64,000 bases of DNA from JANNMJ01 sp031425525 (GCA_031425525.1 JANPJM010000035.1:1-64000); one strand, 5' to 3'. Counted from the stretch's first letter, positions 39,372 to 47,546 are shown. Notes: a model not told the origin generated them from the letters alone. Made by a program: numbers and translations.

Positions 39372-40040
39372 ATGGCCACCTTCACCGAGGAAAACTACCT
39401 GAAAGCGCTCTACAAGATTGCGGAGCGCAGCGGCAAGCCCGACGTGAGTACCACGGCGCTCGCGGAGGCGCTCGATACGCGGGCGGCCTCGGTGACGGAA
39501 ATGCTGCGGCGGCTGGCCGAAAAGGGCGCCGTGCAATACGAAAAATATCGCGGTGCGCGCCTCACCGATGCCGGCCGAACGGTGGCCGTGCTTACCATTC
39601 GGCGGCACCGGTTGTGGGAGGTTTTTTTGGTCGATAAACTTGGTTTTTCGTGGGATGAAGTCCACGAGGTGGCCGAGGAGATGGAACACCTGACCTCAAC
39701 ACTGCTGCTCGAACGGCTCGATGCCTTTCTGGGCCACCCCGACGTAGACCCGCACGGCGACCCCATCCCGTCGGCAGCGGGCGAATTTCGACCGCGCCCG
39801 GCCGCGCAACGGCCGCTGGCCGATGCCGAACCCGGCCCCGCGCGACTTTGTGTTACGGGTTTGCTCGATACGGGCGCCACTTTTTTGCAGCACCTCGACC
39901 GCCTCGGCCTACGCCCCGGCACCACCCTGACGGTGGTCGAGCGGTTTGCTTACGACGGCACGTTGCGCGTGCGCCGCGCCGGCGAAATCACCGAAACTGT
40001 GGTCTCGCGCGAGACGGCGCTGCAAGTCCTGGTGCAGTAA
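39372..40040 (+). CDS. DtxR/MntR-family metal-dependent transcriptional repressor
   Basis: The 222-residue regulator senses Fe2+ or Mn2+ and represses metal-uptake genes. The N-terminal winged HTH has TEENYLKALYKIAE, then VSTTALAEALDTRAASVTEMLRRLAEKG (the recognition helix with SVTEML). The dimerisation/metal-binding domain has RRHRLWEVFLVDKLGFSWDEVHEVAEEMEH, where the His and Glu residues match known metal ligands. Both are cited in part. A C-terminal FeoA/SH3-like domain (about 145-222) ends the protein. No metal transporter gene is adjacent in the window. Confidence 0.92.
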   Translation: MATFTEENYLKALYKIAERSGKPDVSTTALAEALDTRAASVTEMLRRLAEKGAVQYEKYRGARLTDAGRTVAVLTIRRHRLWEVFLVDKLGFSWDEVHEVAEEMEHLTSTLLLERLDAFLGHPDVDPHGDPIPSAAGEFRPRPAAQRPLADAEPGPARLCVTGLLDTGATFLQHLDRLGLRPGTTLTVVERFAYDGTLRVRRAGEITETVVSRETALQVLVQ

Positions 40041-40112
40041 AGGAGCTTCGGCAGCCGAGCAAGTGGCGTTACATCGCGACTGAATGGCGCGGCACGTTAC
40101 ATTTACTTCGCT

Positions 40113-40565
40113 ATGGAGTCTTTTTTCGCGTCCGTGCCCTTGTGGGCCATTTTCTTCACCGTCGGCGTGGCCTTGCTCGCGCTCGAAATGCTGTCGCTGA
40201 CGTTCGACCTGCTCTGGCTCGGCATTGGTGCTATGGCCGGCGCGTTGGTGGCGTGGCTGGTACCGAGTGCGGCGCCCTGGGTGCCGCTGCTGGTGAGTAT
40301 TGGCACGGCGCTCGTGCTGCTGGTTTTTGGGCGGCGCTGGGCCAAGAAGCAGCGCGGCATCAACCGATACGTGTCGGCGGCCGACGCGCTCGTGGGGCGC
40401 GAGGCGGAGGTCGTGCGCGCCATCCGCCCGCCGCAGCTTGGGCTCATCCGGTCGGGTAACGAGACGTGGAGCGCCACGGCCGCGCACGCGCTCGAAACCG
40501 GTCAGCGGGTGGTTATCACGAGCCGCTCGGCGACGGTGGTGACGGTCGAGATTTTCACGACTTGA
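40113..40565 (+). CDS. NfeD-like membrane protein
   Basis: The 150-residue protein has two or three N-terminal membrane spans (WAIFFTVGVALLALEML, LLWLGIGAMAGALVAWL and LLVSIGTALVLLVFG) and a C-terminal OB-fold domain (about 85-148). This is the short NfeD1b type. NfeD proteins pair with stomatin-like SPFH proteins in membrane microdomains. The SPFH gene follows 89 bp downstream on the same strand, which supports a two-gene operon. Confidence 0.87.
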   Translation: MESFFASVPLWAIFFTVGVALLALEMLSLTFDLLWLGIGAMAGALVAWLVPSAAPWVPLLVSIGTALVLLVFGRRWAKKQRGINRYVSAADALVGREAEVVRAIRPPQLGLIRSGNETWSATAAHALETGQRVVITSRSATVVTVEIFTT

Positions 40566-40654
40566 GCGTTTAATCGGTCGTAATCGGCTGATTCAGAGAT
40601 TATCACTTCCCTCCTTCCTGCTTTTTCTTTCCCTCCCCTATTACCCTATCCAAC

Positions 40655-41545
40655 ATGTCGTATTTCGTCATTGGTATTCTCGTGCTGGCCGTCATTCTGG
40701 TGCTGGCGGGCGTGAAAGTGGTGCAACAGCAGCGCGTGGGCGTGCTGGAACGTCTCGGTAAGTTCGACCGGCTACTGCATCCGGGCCTCAACATCGTGCT
40801 GCCGTTCGTGGAATACGTGCGCGTGTACCACGATCTGCGGATTCAGCAAGCCGGCGTGCCGCCGCAATCGGTCATTACGAAAGACAACGCGCAGGTAATT
40901 ATTGACACAATTATTTTTTACCAAGTCAATAATCCCGAATTAGCCACCTATGGCATTTCTGATCTGGTGCAGGGCGTGCGCAATATTTCCACGGCCTCGA
41001 TGCGCCAAATCATCGGCAATCTGGAGCTGGACGAAGCCCTGAGCGGCCGGGAGCGCATTTCGACTGAAATCCGGCTTGCGCTCGACGAGGCCACTGAGAA
41101 ATGGGGCGTCCGCATCGAGCGCGTCGAGCTGGTCGATATCAAGCCGCCGGCCGATATTCAGGATGCTATGGACAAGCAAATCAAGGCCGAACGCACCCGC
41201 CGCGCCGTAATTCTGGAAGCCGAAGCCGCCAAGCAGGACACGATTTTGCGCGCCGAAGGCGACCGGCAATCCAAAATCCTGCGCGCCGAAGGCGACCGTG
41301 CCTCCGCCGAACTTTCGGCACTCGGTCAGGCCGCCGCCATTCGTTCGGTAGCCGAAGCCGAAAAGGCGCGGATCGAAATGCTCGCCTCGGCCCACCTCAC
41401 CCCCGAAGTACTGACGTGGAAGTCGTTTGAAGCCTTGCAGGAGATTTCCAAGGGCGCAGCGAACAAGATTTTCATCCCGACGGCGGCCGTGGAAACGCTG
41501 GGCAGCATCGGTGCGATTGGGGAAATGCTGGCGGCGAAGAAGTAG
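40655..41545 (+). CDS. SPFH/Band 7 (stomatin-like) membrane protein
   Basis: The 296-residue protein has one N-terminal membrane anchor (YFVIGILVLAVILVLAGV), then a Band 7 domain with VQQQRVGVLERLGKFDRLLHPGLNIVLPF (in part). A coiled-coil flotillin-like part follows, with ERTRRAVILEAEAAKQ and two EGDRxSxILRAEGDR repeats. It ends with the conserved IFIPTAAVETLGSIGAI. With NfeD upstream it should form ring-like scaffolds at the inner membrane that organise or protect membrane proteins. Confidence 0.93.
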   Translation: MSYFVIGILVLAVILVLAGVKVVQQQRVGVLERLGKFDRLLHPGLNIVLPFVEYVRVYHDLRIQQAGVPPQSVITKDNAQVIIDTIIFYQVNNPELATYGISDLVQGVRNISTASMRQIIGNLELDEALSGRERISTEIRLALDEATEKWGVRIERVELVDIKPPADIQDAMDKQIKAERTRRAVILEAEAAKQDTILRAEGDRQSKILRAEGDRASAELSALGQAAAIRSVAEAEKARIEMLASAHLTPEVLTWKSFEALQEISKGAANKIFIPTAAVETLGSIGAIGEMLAAKK

Positions 41546-41548
41546 GTA

Positions 41549-42007
41549 ATGAATAACTTCATCCGCCTGCACGTAGACGGCTATGGCGCTTACGAGCTCA
41601 ACGGACAGCGTTACATCGACTGGATCGGCATAGAAGTAAGCAATGGCCCATTTTCAGGTTATACCGACGCATTTCTTTCGGGAGAAGAAATAGCCCGTTT
41701 TGCAGCTGGGATAATCGCGTATCCATTGGCTGAAGAGCCAATCAAACTCAGAAGCCTAATCATCGAATCTAATGGTACCGAACAATGCTTGGCTAGCCTG
41801 ATTTTACGCGCCGATCCGTACCGAGCGGTAAGGATAGACGTACGGCTGGAAGTGCTTCCGGCCATTAATTCTGATGTCACGCACGTCTGCCAAACCGTAA
41901 TATTTGCAGATTACGAGCCTATTCGACGCTTTAGTCAGGCCTTGATGGGAATCCTGCGCGGCGATCTGGACGAAGCGATACTGGTCGCAAACGAATACAA
42001 AGGTTGA
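41549..42007 (+). CDS. Unknown protein, possibly immunity-like (WapI/DUF6228-like)
   Basis: The 152-residue protein begins at the ATG at 41549, only 3 bp after the SPFH stop. It looks alpha/beta, with alternating strands (FIRLHVDGYGAYELNG, RAVRIDVRLEVLP) and a C-terminal helix (RFSQALMGILRGDLDEA). The order (a domain with a GxYxDxxxSxEE-like turn, then strands of mean hydrophobicity) recalls small immunity-type proteins annotated as WapI or DUF6228. The similarity is impressionistic and no toxin gene is adjacent. Its base composition is lower in GC than the surrounding genes, suggesting recent arrival. Confidence 0.6.
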   Translation: MNNFIRLHVDGYGAYELNGQRYIDWIGIEVSNGPFSGYTDAFLSGEEIARFAAGIIAYPLAEEPIKLRSLIIESNGTEQCLASLILRADPYRAVRIDVRLEVLPAINSDVTHVCQTVIFADYEPIRRFSQALMGILRGDLDEAILVANEYKG

Positions 42008-42033
42008 TTTTCATCATTCGCTCAATGCCTTTT

Positions 42034-42125
42034 CTGTCATTGCGAGCAAAGCGAAGCGATCCGGCGAATGTTCAACGGCTGCTGGCGCCGGATTGCTTCG
42101 TCGCAAAGCCTCCTCGCAATGACAG
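42034..42125. repeat. Family F: CTGTCATTGCGAG ... CTCGCAATGACAG element
   Basis: A 92-bp element has terminal inverted repeats (CTGTCATTGCGAG) and an inner pair GCGATCCGGCG / CGCCGGATTGC. This type of sequence is widespread in intergenic regions of high-GC Bacteroidota. Only one copy lies in the window. Confidence 0.85.
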
Positions 42126-42161
42126 AGGAGTAAAAGCAGGTAGTATAGCCCCTCCTCCCGC

Positions 42162-42482
42162 TTGAAACTCCTCTTCATCTGTAGCCGAAACAAGCAGCGC
42201 AGCCTGACCGCCGAACGTGTTTTCGACGGCTACGACGGCCACCAAGTCCGCTCGGCGGGTACTGAGCCGGGCGCCCGCATCCGGGTTACGGCCGGGCATT
42301 TGGGCTGGGCCGATTTGATTTTCGTGATGGAAAAGCGCCATCAGCAGCGCCTGAACGCCAAGTTCGCGGCGGAGTTAGCAGACAAGCGAATCGTCTGCCT
42401 GCACATCCCCGACGATTTTGAGGTGATGGACCCGCGCTTAATTCACCGTTTGCAGCAGGTAGTAGCTCCCCATCTGGTATAG
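42162..42482 (+). CDS. Low-molecular-weight protein-tyrosine-phosphatase-like protein
   Basis: The 106-residue protein has the phosphatase loop ICSRNKQRSLTAE, where Cys7 and Arg13 fit the CX5R motif. The acid-loop region is LHIPDDFEVMDPRL, with an Asp at about the place of the general acid. It is shorter than standard LMW-PTPs (about 150) and belongs to a compact bacterial subfamily. The start is TTG 42162, as no ATG precedes the P-loop. The natural substrate is unknown. Confidence 0.82.
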   Translation: MKLLFICSRNKQRSLTAERVFDGYDGHQVRSAGTEPGARIRVTAGHLGWADLIFVMEKRHQQRLNAKFAAELADKRIVCLHIPDDFEVMDPRLIHRLQQVVAPHLV

Positions 42483-42552
42483 CCGCATTTCAGTTTAACC
42501 ATTTTCGCGCTTACCGGTTGATAGCTAAGGCTATTTCGCGCTTTCCCATCCT

Positions 42553-43002
42553 ATGAAACCACCGGCCGCTACCGTTGCTCTTCCGCCCATCCGAGGCGAA
42601 GTACGGGCGGCCCACGGCACGCCCATCATCCGCTATGAAACGGAGTTTCAGGGGCGGGTGCTGCATATAGAATGGCAGCCGGGCCCGCCGCTCGAAGACG
42701 TTAAAATCGGCTTCAACGCCGTGGCGCGCCTGATTCGGGAAACCGGGTGCGGAATCGTGCTTTCTGATTCGAACGGCGTGCTGGGCGATTGGTCGGAGTT
42801 GATTCCGTGGATTCGCTACGATTTTTTGCCGGCGGCATTGGACGCCGGGCTTCGCCACCTCGTGGATGTGCTGCCGCTCGACCCGGCCAACTCGTTTTCC
42901 GTCCACGCCTGGCGCGAGCAAACGCGCGGCCTCGTACAGCACGATGTATTCAGCGGCATTGCGATGGCGCGGCAGTGGTTGGCGGGTCGTTTGGATGGGT
43001 AG
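42553..43002 (+). CDS. Hypothetical protein with SpoIIAA/STAS-like fold
   Basis: The 149-residue protein has an N-terminal Pro-rich tail and then an alternating alpha/beta pattern. The strand RVLHIEWQPG, a helix with GFNAVARLIRETG, the strand GIVLSDSNGV, the helix ELIPWIRYDFLPAALDAG and the strand HLVDVLP give the order of STAS/SpoIIAA-like proteins that also occur as single domains. The conserved phosphorylatable Ser is not evident. Function unknown. A family D repeat follows its stop codon. Confidence 0.65.
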   Translation: MKPPAATVALPPIRGEVRAAHGTPIIRYETEFQGRVLHIEWQPGPPLEDVKIGFNAVARLIRETGCGIVLSDSNGVLGDWSELIPWIRYDFLPAALDAGLRHLVDVLPLDPANSFSVHAWREQTRGLVQHDVFSGIAMARQWLAGRLDG

Positions 43003-43014
43003 GCGCCACCCGAC

Positions 43015-43091
43015 GCGCCACCCAGGGTAGCAATCCCTTCGGGATAGTAACCCTGGGCTGTGGAATAGAACCCTTTCAGGGTTCGCTAACG
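43015..43091. repeat. Family D nested palindrome (copy 2, inverted relative to copy 1)
   Basis: GCGCCACCCAGGGTAGCAATCCC starts an element whose reverse complement aligns along about 75 bp with 3151-3224. The core CCCAGGGT...ACCCTGGG and its inner GGGAT repeat are conserved, and the outer GAACCCTTTCAGGGTTC hairpin is also shared. It lies between the gene ending at 43002 and mnmE. Confidence 0.85.
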
Positions 43092-43176
43092 CGCAAGAAT
43101 TTCTGATTTTCGTTGTGGCTGTTAAGTCACCGCAACACAGTTAGCGCACCCCACGCCCACGCCCGACCTTTGCGCC

Positions 43177-44553
43177 GTGAGTTCAGCTATTTCCTCGACC
43201 ATTGATACCATCGTGGCGCCCGCCACGGCTGCCGGGGCGGCGGGCTTGCACGTCATCCGCCTGAGCGGGCCGTGCGCCGTGGCCTTCGCCGATGCGCTGT
43301 TTCGGGGGCGCCGTGCCCTCGCCGACGCTCCGGCGCGCACGCTGCATTACGGCCGACTAGTCGATGGCGAGCGGCTGCTGGACGAAGTGGTAGTAGCGGT
43401 GTTTCGGGCGCCGCACTCGTACACCCGCGAGGATGTGGTGGAAATCAGCACGCACGGCTCCGATTACATCGTCGGGGAGGTGTTGGCGTCGCTCACGGCG
43501 CGGGGGGCGCGGCTGGCGGGGCCGGGCGAGTTTACGCAGCGGGCGTTTTTGAACGGCAGCCTCGATTTGACGCAGGCCGAAGCCGTGGCCGATGTCATTG
43601 CCGCCGATTCGGCGCTGGCCCACCGCGTGGCCGTGGCGCAATTGCGCGGCGGCGTTTCGAATCAGTTGCGGGAATTGCGGCAGGAATTGATCGATTTCGC
43701 CGCGCTGCTGGAATTGGAGCTTGATTTTTCGGAAGAAGACGTGGAGTTTGCCCACCGCCCGGCGCTCACGGCGCTACTGGTGCGGGCGCTGGATTCGGTG
43801 GAAGAATTACGCGCCACCTTCGGCCTCGGCAACGCCATCAAAAACGGCGTGGTGACGGTGATTGCCGGCCGACCGAACGCCGGCAAATCCACTTTACTCA
43901 ACGCGCTCGTTGGGGAGGAGCGCGCCATCGTGAGCGCCATTGCCGGCACCACGCGCGATTTGATCGAAGACGACGTGCTGCTCGGCGGGCTGCGATTTCG
44001 GTTTGTCGATACGGCCGGACTGCGCGAAACGACCGACGAAGTGGAGGCCATCGGGGTGGCCCGCACCCGCGCCCGCGCGGGGCAAGCCGCCCTGCTGGTG
44101 TACGTTTTCGACCTGACGACCGCGACGGCCGCCCAGGTAGAAGTGGATGTTACGGAACTGCTCGCGGGCCGCGAAATTCCCGTGTTGCTCGTGGGGAACA
44201 AGGCCGATGCGGCGCTGCAAACGGCCGCGCCGGACGGGGCGCTCAGCATCTCTGCCCACCAACCGGCCGACATTCAGCGGCTCAAAACGGCTTTGCTCGA
44301 CACGGCGCGCCGGGCAGGGCTCGATGCGTCGGCCACGGCCACCATCATCACAAACGCCCGGCACCACGCCGCCCTGACCCGCGCCGCCAACGCGTTGCGC
44401 GCCGTGCTGACGGGCCTCGGCAGCGGCTTAGGCACCGAATTAATCGCGTACGACTTACGCGCCGGCCTGACGGCGCTCGGCGAAATAACCGGCGACGTGA
44501 CGCCGGATGATTTGTTGGGGTCGATTTTCGGGCGGTTTTGTATCGGGAAGTAG
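43177..44553 (+). CDS. mnmE: tRNA modification GTPase MnmE
   Basis: MnmE with MnmG modifies U34 of tRNAs reading two-family-box codons (cmnm5U). The 458-residue protein starts at GTG 43177. The N-terminal folate-binding domain has TPATAAGAAGLHVIRLSG (in part) and ends near residue 120. The G domain has GRPNAGKSTLLN (G1), DTAGLRE (G3) and NKAD (G4). The C-terminal helix ends in the conserved CIGK. Potassium-responsive Asn (in the P-loop) is present. The GACCTTTG box 8 bp before the start suggests a short leader. Confidence 0.96.
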   Translation: MSSAISSTIDTIVAPATAAGAAGLHVIRLSGPCAVAFADALFRGRRALADAPARTLHYGRLVDGERLLDEVVVAVFRAPHSYTREDVVEISTHGSDYIVGEVLASLTARGARLAGPGEFTQRAFLNGSLDLTQAEAVADVIAADSALAHRVAVAQLRGGVSNQLRELRQELIDFAALLELELDFSEEDVEFAHRPALTALLVRALDSVEELRATFGLGNAIKNGVVTVIAGRPNAGKSTLLNALVGEERAIVSAIAGTTRDLIEDDVLLGGLRFRFVDTAGLRETTDEVEAIGVARTRARAGQAALLVYVFDLTTATAAQVEVDVTELLAGREIPVLLVGNKADAALQTAAPDGALSISAHQPADIQRLKTALLDTARRAGLDASATATIITNARHHAALTRAANALRAVLTGLGSGLGTELIAYDLRAGLTALGEITGDVTPDDLLGSIFGRFCIGK

Positions 44554-44572
44554 CCGCCTCGGTCACGAGTTG

Positions 44573-44715
44573 GTAGCACATCAGATGGTATGCTACATTT
44601 TTTACGCCTTATCATTTTGGTGTAGCCTGTCGTTTGCTACATTTTTCGCTTCCTAATCAATTGTTGTAGCAGTCCGGTTGCTACACGTTTCGCACTGCTG
44701 TTAAAAGTGTAGCAC
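44573..44715. repeat. Three tandem GTAGC hairpins with T-runs
   Basis: Three small hairpins follow each other: GTAGCA/TGCTAC (44573-44596), TGTAGC/GCTACA (44621-44641) and TGTAGCA/TGCTACA (44665-44685). Each is followed by a T-rich stretch, and a lone fourth TGTAGCA lies at 44708-44714. It lies in the 211-bp gap between mnmE and the NDH-2 gene and could be an iterated terminator or tandem small-RNA unit. Confidence 0.75.
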
Positions 44716-44765
44716 CTCGTTAGGCCGGGTCGTGAGCCTTCCGTCTACCGTTACCTTTACTTTCT

Positions 44766-46097
44766 ATGGAAGGCCTCACCAAAATAGATGACTTAGGGCA
44801 GCCGCGCGTGGTAATCGTGGGGGGCGGGTTTGCGGGGCTGGAGTTGGCAAAATCCCTCGCCGATTTGCCGGTGCAGGTCGTCCTCATCGACAAGCACAAT
44901 TACCACACGTTTCAGCCGTTGCTGTACCAGTTGGGCACGGCGGCGCTGGAAGCCGACTCGATAGTGGCGCCGTTTCGGAAGCTGCTCGGCAAGCTGCCGA
45001 ACGTGTATTTCCGGCTGGCGGAGGTGGTGGGAGTCAATACCACAACGCGGGTCGTGGAGACGAGTATCGGCCTCGTGCGCTATGATTATCTGGTGATCGC
45101 GACGGGCGCCGAACCCAATTTTCTTGGTTCGCGCGATATTCAGCGGCACGCCATTACGCTCAAGAGCGTCGATGATGCCATTGAGTTACGCAATACCGTG
45201 CTGGCTAATTTCGAGGAAGCGTTGCAGCTCGGCGACATCGAGAAAATCAACTCCCTGCTCGATTTCGTGATCGTTGGGGGCGGCCCCACGGGCGTCGAGA
45301 TTGCCGGGGCGCTCAGTGAGTTGCGCGCGCATTGCTTCCCGCTCGATTATAAAGAGCTGGATTTCCGGGAAATGGACATTCACCTCATTCAGAGCGGGCA
45401 CGTGTTGCTGAAAGGGATGTCGGCCGAAGCCTCGGCGAAGGCGCTGACGTACCTCAAGCGGTTTGGGGTGCAGGTGTGGCTCGACCGGCGGGTGAAATCA
45501 TATGATGGCTACACCGTGACGCTCAATACCGGCGAAACGCTCATTACGCGCACCCTGATTTGGGCGGCGGGCGTGAGCGGCGCGCCCATTCAAGGGCTCC
45601 CGGCCGATTGTCTGGTGAGCGGCAACCGTTACGCCGTCGATGAAGCGAGCCGTATCAAGGGACAGGAATACGTGTTCGCCATCGGCGATATTGCCTCCAT
45701 GCGCACCGACGCCTACCCCGATGGCCACCCGATGGTGGCGCAGCCCGCCATTCAGCAGGGCAAGCATCTGGCGCGCAACCTGCGCCGCGCCCTCACCGGC
45801 GAGCCGATGACGGCGTTTCAGTACGACGACAAAGGTTCGATGGCGACCATCGGGCGTAACCATGCGGTGGCGGATATTCGGTTATTCGGCCGAAACCTGC
45901 ACCTCGGCGGGTTCATCGCGTGGCTGGCGTGGGGCGGGGTGCATGTGATGTCGCTGGTGGGGTTCCGTAACCGTTTGATGGTAGTACTCAACTGGTTCGG
46001 CTCGTATTTGAGCCAGGATAAGGGTTTGCGCTACATCATCGGCAAGACCAAAGCCCCGCGCGTAGAGGAGGAACCGACGGAGAAAGCAATTGTGTGA
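44766..46097 (+). CDS. ndh: Type II NADH dehydrogenase (NDH-2)
   Basis: The enzyme oxidises NADH and reduces menaquinone at the membrane without pumping protons. The 443-residue protein has the first FAD-binding motif VVIVGGGFAGLELAKSLA, the second nucleotide-binding motif FVIVGGGPTGVEIAGAL, and AIGDIASM near the FAD end. A C-terminal amphipathic or hydrophobic region (FIAWLAWGGVHVMSLVGFRNRLMVVLNW, in part) anchors it to the membrane. Start ATG 44766. Confidence 0.92.
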   Translation: MEGLTKIDDLGQPRVVIVGGGFAGLELAKSLADLPVQVVLIDKHNYHTFQPLLYQLGTAALEADSIVAPFRKLLGKLPNVYFRLAEVVGVNTTTRVVETSIGLVRYDYLVIATGAEPNFLGSRDIQRHAITLKSVDDAIELRNTVLANFEEALQLGDIEKINSLLDFVIVGGGPTGVEIAGALSELRAHCFPLDYKELDFREMDIHLIQSGHVLLKGMSAEASAKALTYLKRFGVQVWLDRRVKSYDGYTVTLNTGETLITRTLIWAAGVSGAPIQGLPADCLVSGNRYAVDEASRIKGQEYVFAIGDIASMRTDAYPDGHPMVAQPAIQQGKHLARNLRRALTGEPMTAFQYDDKGSMATIGRNHAVADIRLFGRNLHLGGFIAWLAWGGVHVMSLVGFRNRLMVVLNWFGSYLSQDKGLRYIIGKTKAPRVEEEPTEKAIV

Positions 46098-46114
46098 GGC
46101 GCCGGTAAGGCGGT

Positions 46115-46142
46115 TGTAGTGCGGACTTCAGTCCGCACTACA
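46115..46142. repeat. Family B short form: 28-bp palindrome
   Basis: TGTAGTGCGGACT and AGTCCGCACTACA are separated by TC. The ends match the outer ends of the long family B elements, with the inner 40-50 bp missing, as in a deletion derivative. It lies between convergent genes ending at 46097 and 46146, where it can act as terminator. Confidence 0.88.
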
Positions 46143-46145
46143 TTC

Positions 46146-46583
46146 TTACTGTTTTGTGATTGCTATCAGCAGCCACCCCAAAATGGCCGCGCGCAACGTC
46201 CAGGCCACCGTTCTCACCCAGTTGGTACGCACCAGCGCGGCCACCAAAACCGCATCCGGCCCGGCGGCCAGGCGGTTGTGCAGCGGCACGGCCACCAGGC
46301 CGGTATGCGCCCACGCCACCAACACCAACGCAAAGGCGGCCCAGCCCAGCCAGCCGCCCGCTACGGCGCCTCCCCGCGCCGCCAACCAGCCGCCCAGCAG
46401 CAGTTCGGCCACCATCGGCGCCATCACCACCCACGTCATGCGCGTGGTGTGCGCCCGGTGAAAGGCGGCCCACTCGGCGGCCCCCACCAGCCCGAAACTG
46501 GGGTAATGGACTACCTGCACCGTCCAGATGAGGCCGATGAGGTAGAGGGCTAAAGCGAAATTGACGACCAGCAGCAGCTTCAT
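46146..46583 (-). CDS. Four-span integral membrane protein, unknown function
   Basis: The 145-residue protein starts at the ATG at 46583. Four hydrophobic segments (LLVVNFALALYLIGLIW, VVMAPMVAELLLGGWLAA, WLGWAAFALVLVAWAHTGL and AAILGWLLIAI) are joined by short loops. Conserved-looking polar residues (VHYPSF, FHRAHTTRM, HTGLVAVPLHN) recall small membrane proteins in the DUF1772/anthrone-oxygenase-like group. No function can be given. It is divergent from bioD and shares its promoter region. Confidence 0.65.
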   Translation of the reverse strand: MKLLLVVNFALALYLIGLIWTVQVVHYPSFGLVGAAEWAAFHRAHTTRMTWVVMAPMVAELLLGGWLAARGGAVAGGWLGWAAFALVLVAWAHTGLVAVPLHNRLAAGPDAVLVAALVRTNWVRTVAWTLRAAILGWLLIAITKQ

Positions 46584-46610
46584 TGTGCGCGTAACCGGGG
46601 CGGGCGGCGG

Positions 46611-46618
46611 TAGTTTCG
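46611..46618 (+). promoter_or_regulatory. -7-like box (TAGTTTCG) upstream of bioD
   Basis: It differs by one base from TAnnTTTG and lies 30 bp upstream of the TTG proposed as bioD start. It helps to decide that the longer frame starting at 46561 (inside the divergent gene) is not the real start. Confidence 0.4.
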
Positions 46619-46647
46619 CGGCCCCAACACGTAACGCTGTCGCCGCT

Positions 46648-47280
46648 TTGCTCGCCTCCCTCCCTTCCACCCTATTCGTTACCGGCATCGGCACCGATGT
46701 GGGCAAAACCGTGGCCGCTGCCGTACTGGTGCGCGCCCTCGGCGCCGATTACTGGAAACCCGTGCAGGCCGGCACTGCCCCCGCCACCGATGGCGGTACC
46801 GTGGCGGCGCTCGTGCCGGCGGCCGTTTGCCACCCCGAAGCGTACCGCCTGGCGCTCCCCGCCTCGCCCCACGCGGCGGCGGCGGCCGAGGGCATCACGC
46901 TTTCGCTCGAAACCATTTTGGCGGCGCGTCCGCAAACGGCCCGGCCGCTGGTTATCGAGGGGGCCGGGGGGGTGCTGGTGCCGTTGGCGCCCGGCGTCGT
47001 CGTACTTGATTTGATAGCTGCCCTTGGTGTGCCGGTGGTGGTGGTCAGTAGGCACTACCTCGGCTCCATCAACCACACGCTGCTGACGGTGGAGGCGCTG
47101 CGGGCGCGGCAGGTTCCGATTGTGGGGCTGGTTTTCAATGGGCCGCCTACGCCAGCTACTGAGACCTTCATTGAGGAGTATACGCGGCTGCCGGTGCTGC
47201 TCCGCCTCCCCGAAGCGCCCGACGGCGTGACCGCAGCGGTAATTTCGCGCTGGGCGGAAGGTTGGGAGATGAATAGGTGA
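46648..47280 (+). CDS. bioD: Dethiobiotin synthetase
   Basis: BioD closes the ureido ring of biotin from 7,8-diaminopelargonate, CO2 and ATP. The 210-residue protein has the P-loop FVTGIGTDVGKTVAAAVL, the substrate-binding WKPVQAG and EGAGGVLVPL. No ATG exists between the divergent gene and the P-loop, and TTG 46648 is the best start. Family C repeats (47317-47478) separate it from bioA, which points to the same pathway but perhaps separate transcription. Confidence 0.92.
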   Translation: MLASLPSTLFVTGIGTDVGKTVAAAVLVRALGADYWKPVQAGTAPATDGGTVAALVPAAVCHPEAYRLALPASPHAAAAAEGITLSLETILAARPQTARPLVIEGAGGVLVPLAPGVVVLDLIAALGVPVVVVSRHYLGSINHTLLTVEALRARQVPIVGLVFNGPPTPATETFIEEYTRLPVLLRLPEAPDGVTAAVISRWAEGWEMNR

Positions 47281-47316
47281 GGAGCTATGCAAATGTGCAA
47301 GTGTGCCGCTCGCGGC

Positions 47317-47478
47317 GATTCGCGCGGGGCTCCGCCCCGTGTGCAGGTATTCGCGGGCGTCCCGCCCGCCAGTAGCCCGTCGCGCTTAGCCCGCCTGAAC
47401 GAACTAGCCGCGCGGCGGGCCGGGGCTGGAGCCCCCGAAATAGCCCACACGGGGCGGAGCCCCGCACGAAAGCCTGCG
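47317..47478. repeat. Family C composite palindrome (copy 2) between bioD and bioA
   Basis: Left arm with CGCGCGGGGCTCCGCCCCGTGTG and right arm with CACACGGGGCGGAGCCCCGC are inverted copies. Each contains the GGGGCTCCGCCCC hairpin, and GCGGGCGTCCCGCCCGCC lies inside. The total is about 160 bp. It resembles the elements at 26148-26384 and 61204-61386. The 266-bp gap shows no gene. Confidence 0.85.
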
Positions 47479-47546
47479 TTTATGCCCATCTCTACTCACC
47501 TCCTAGCCTCCTCATCTTCACATCCCCGGCCCTTTCACTTAATCCT

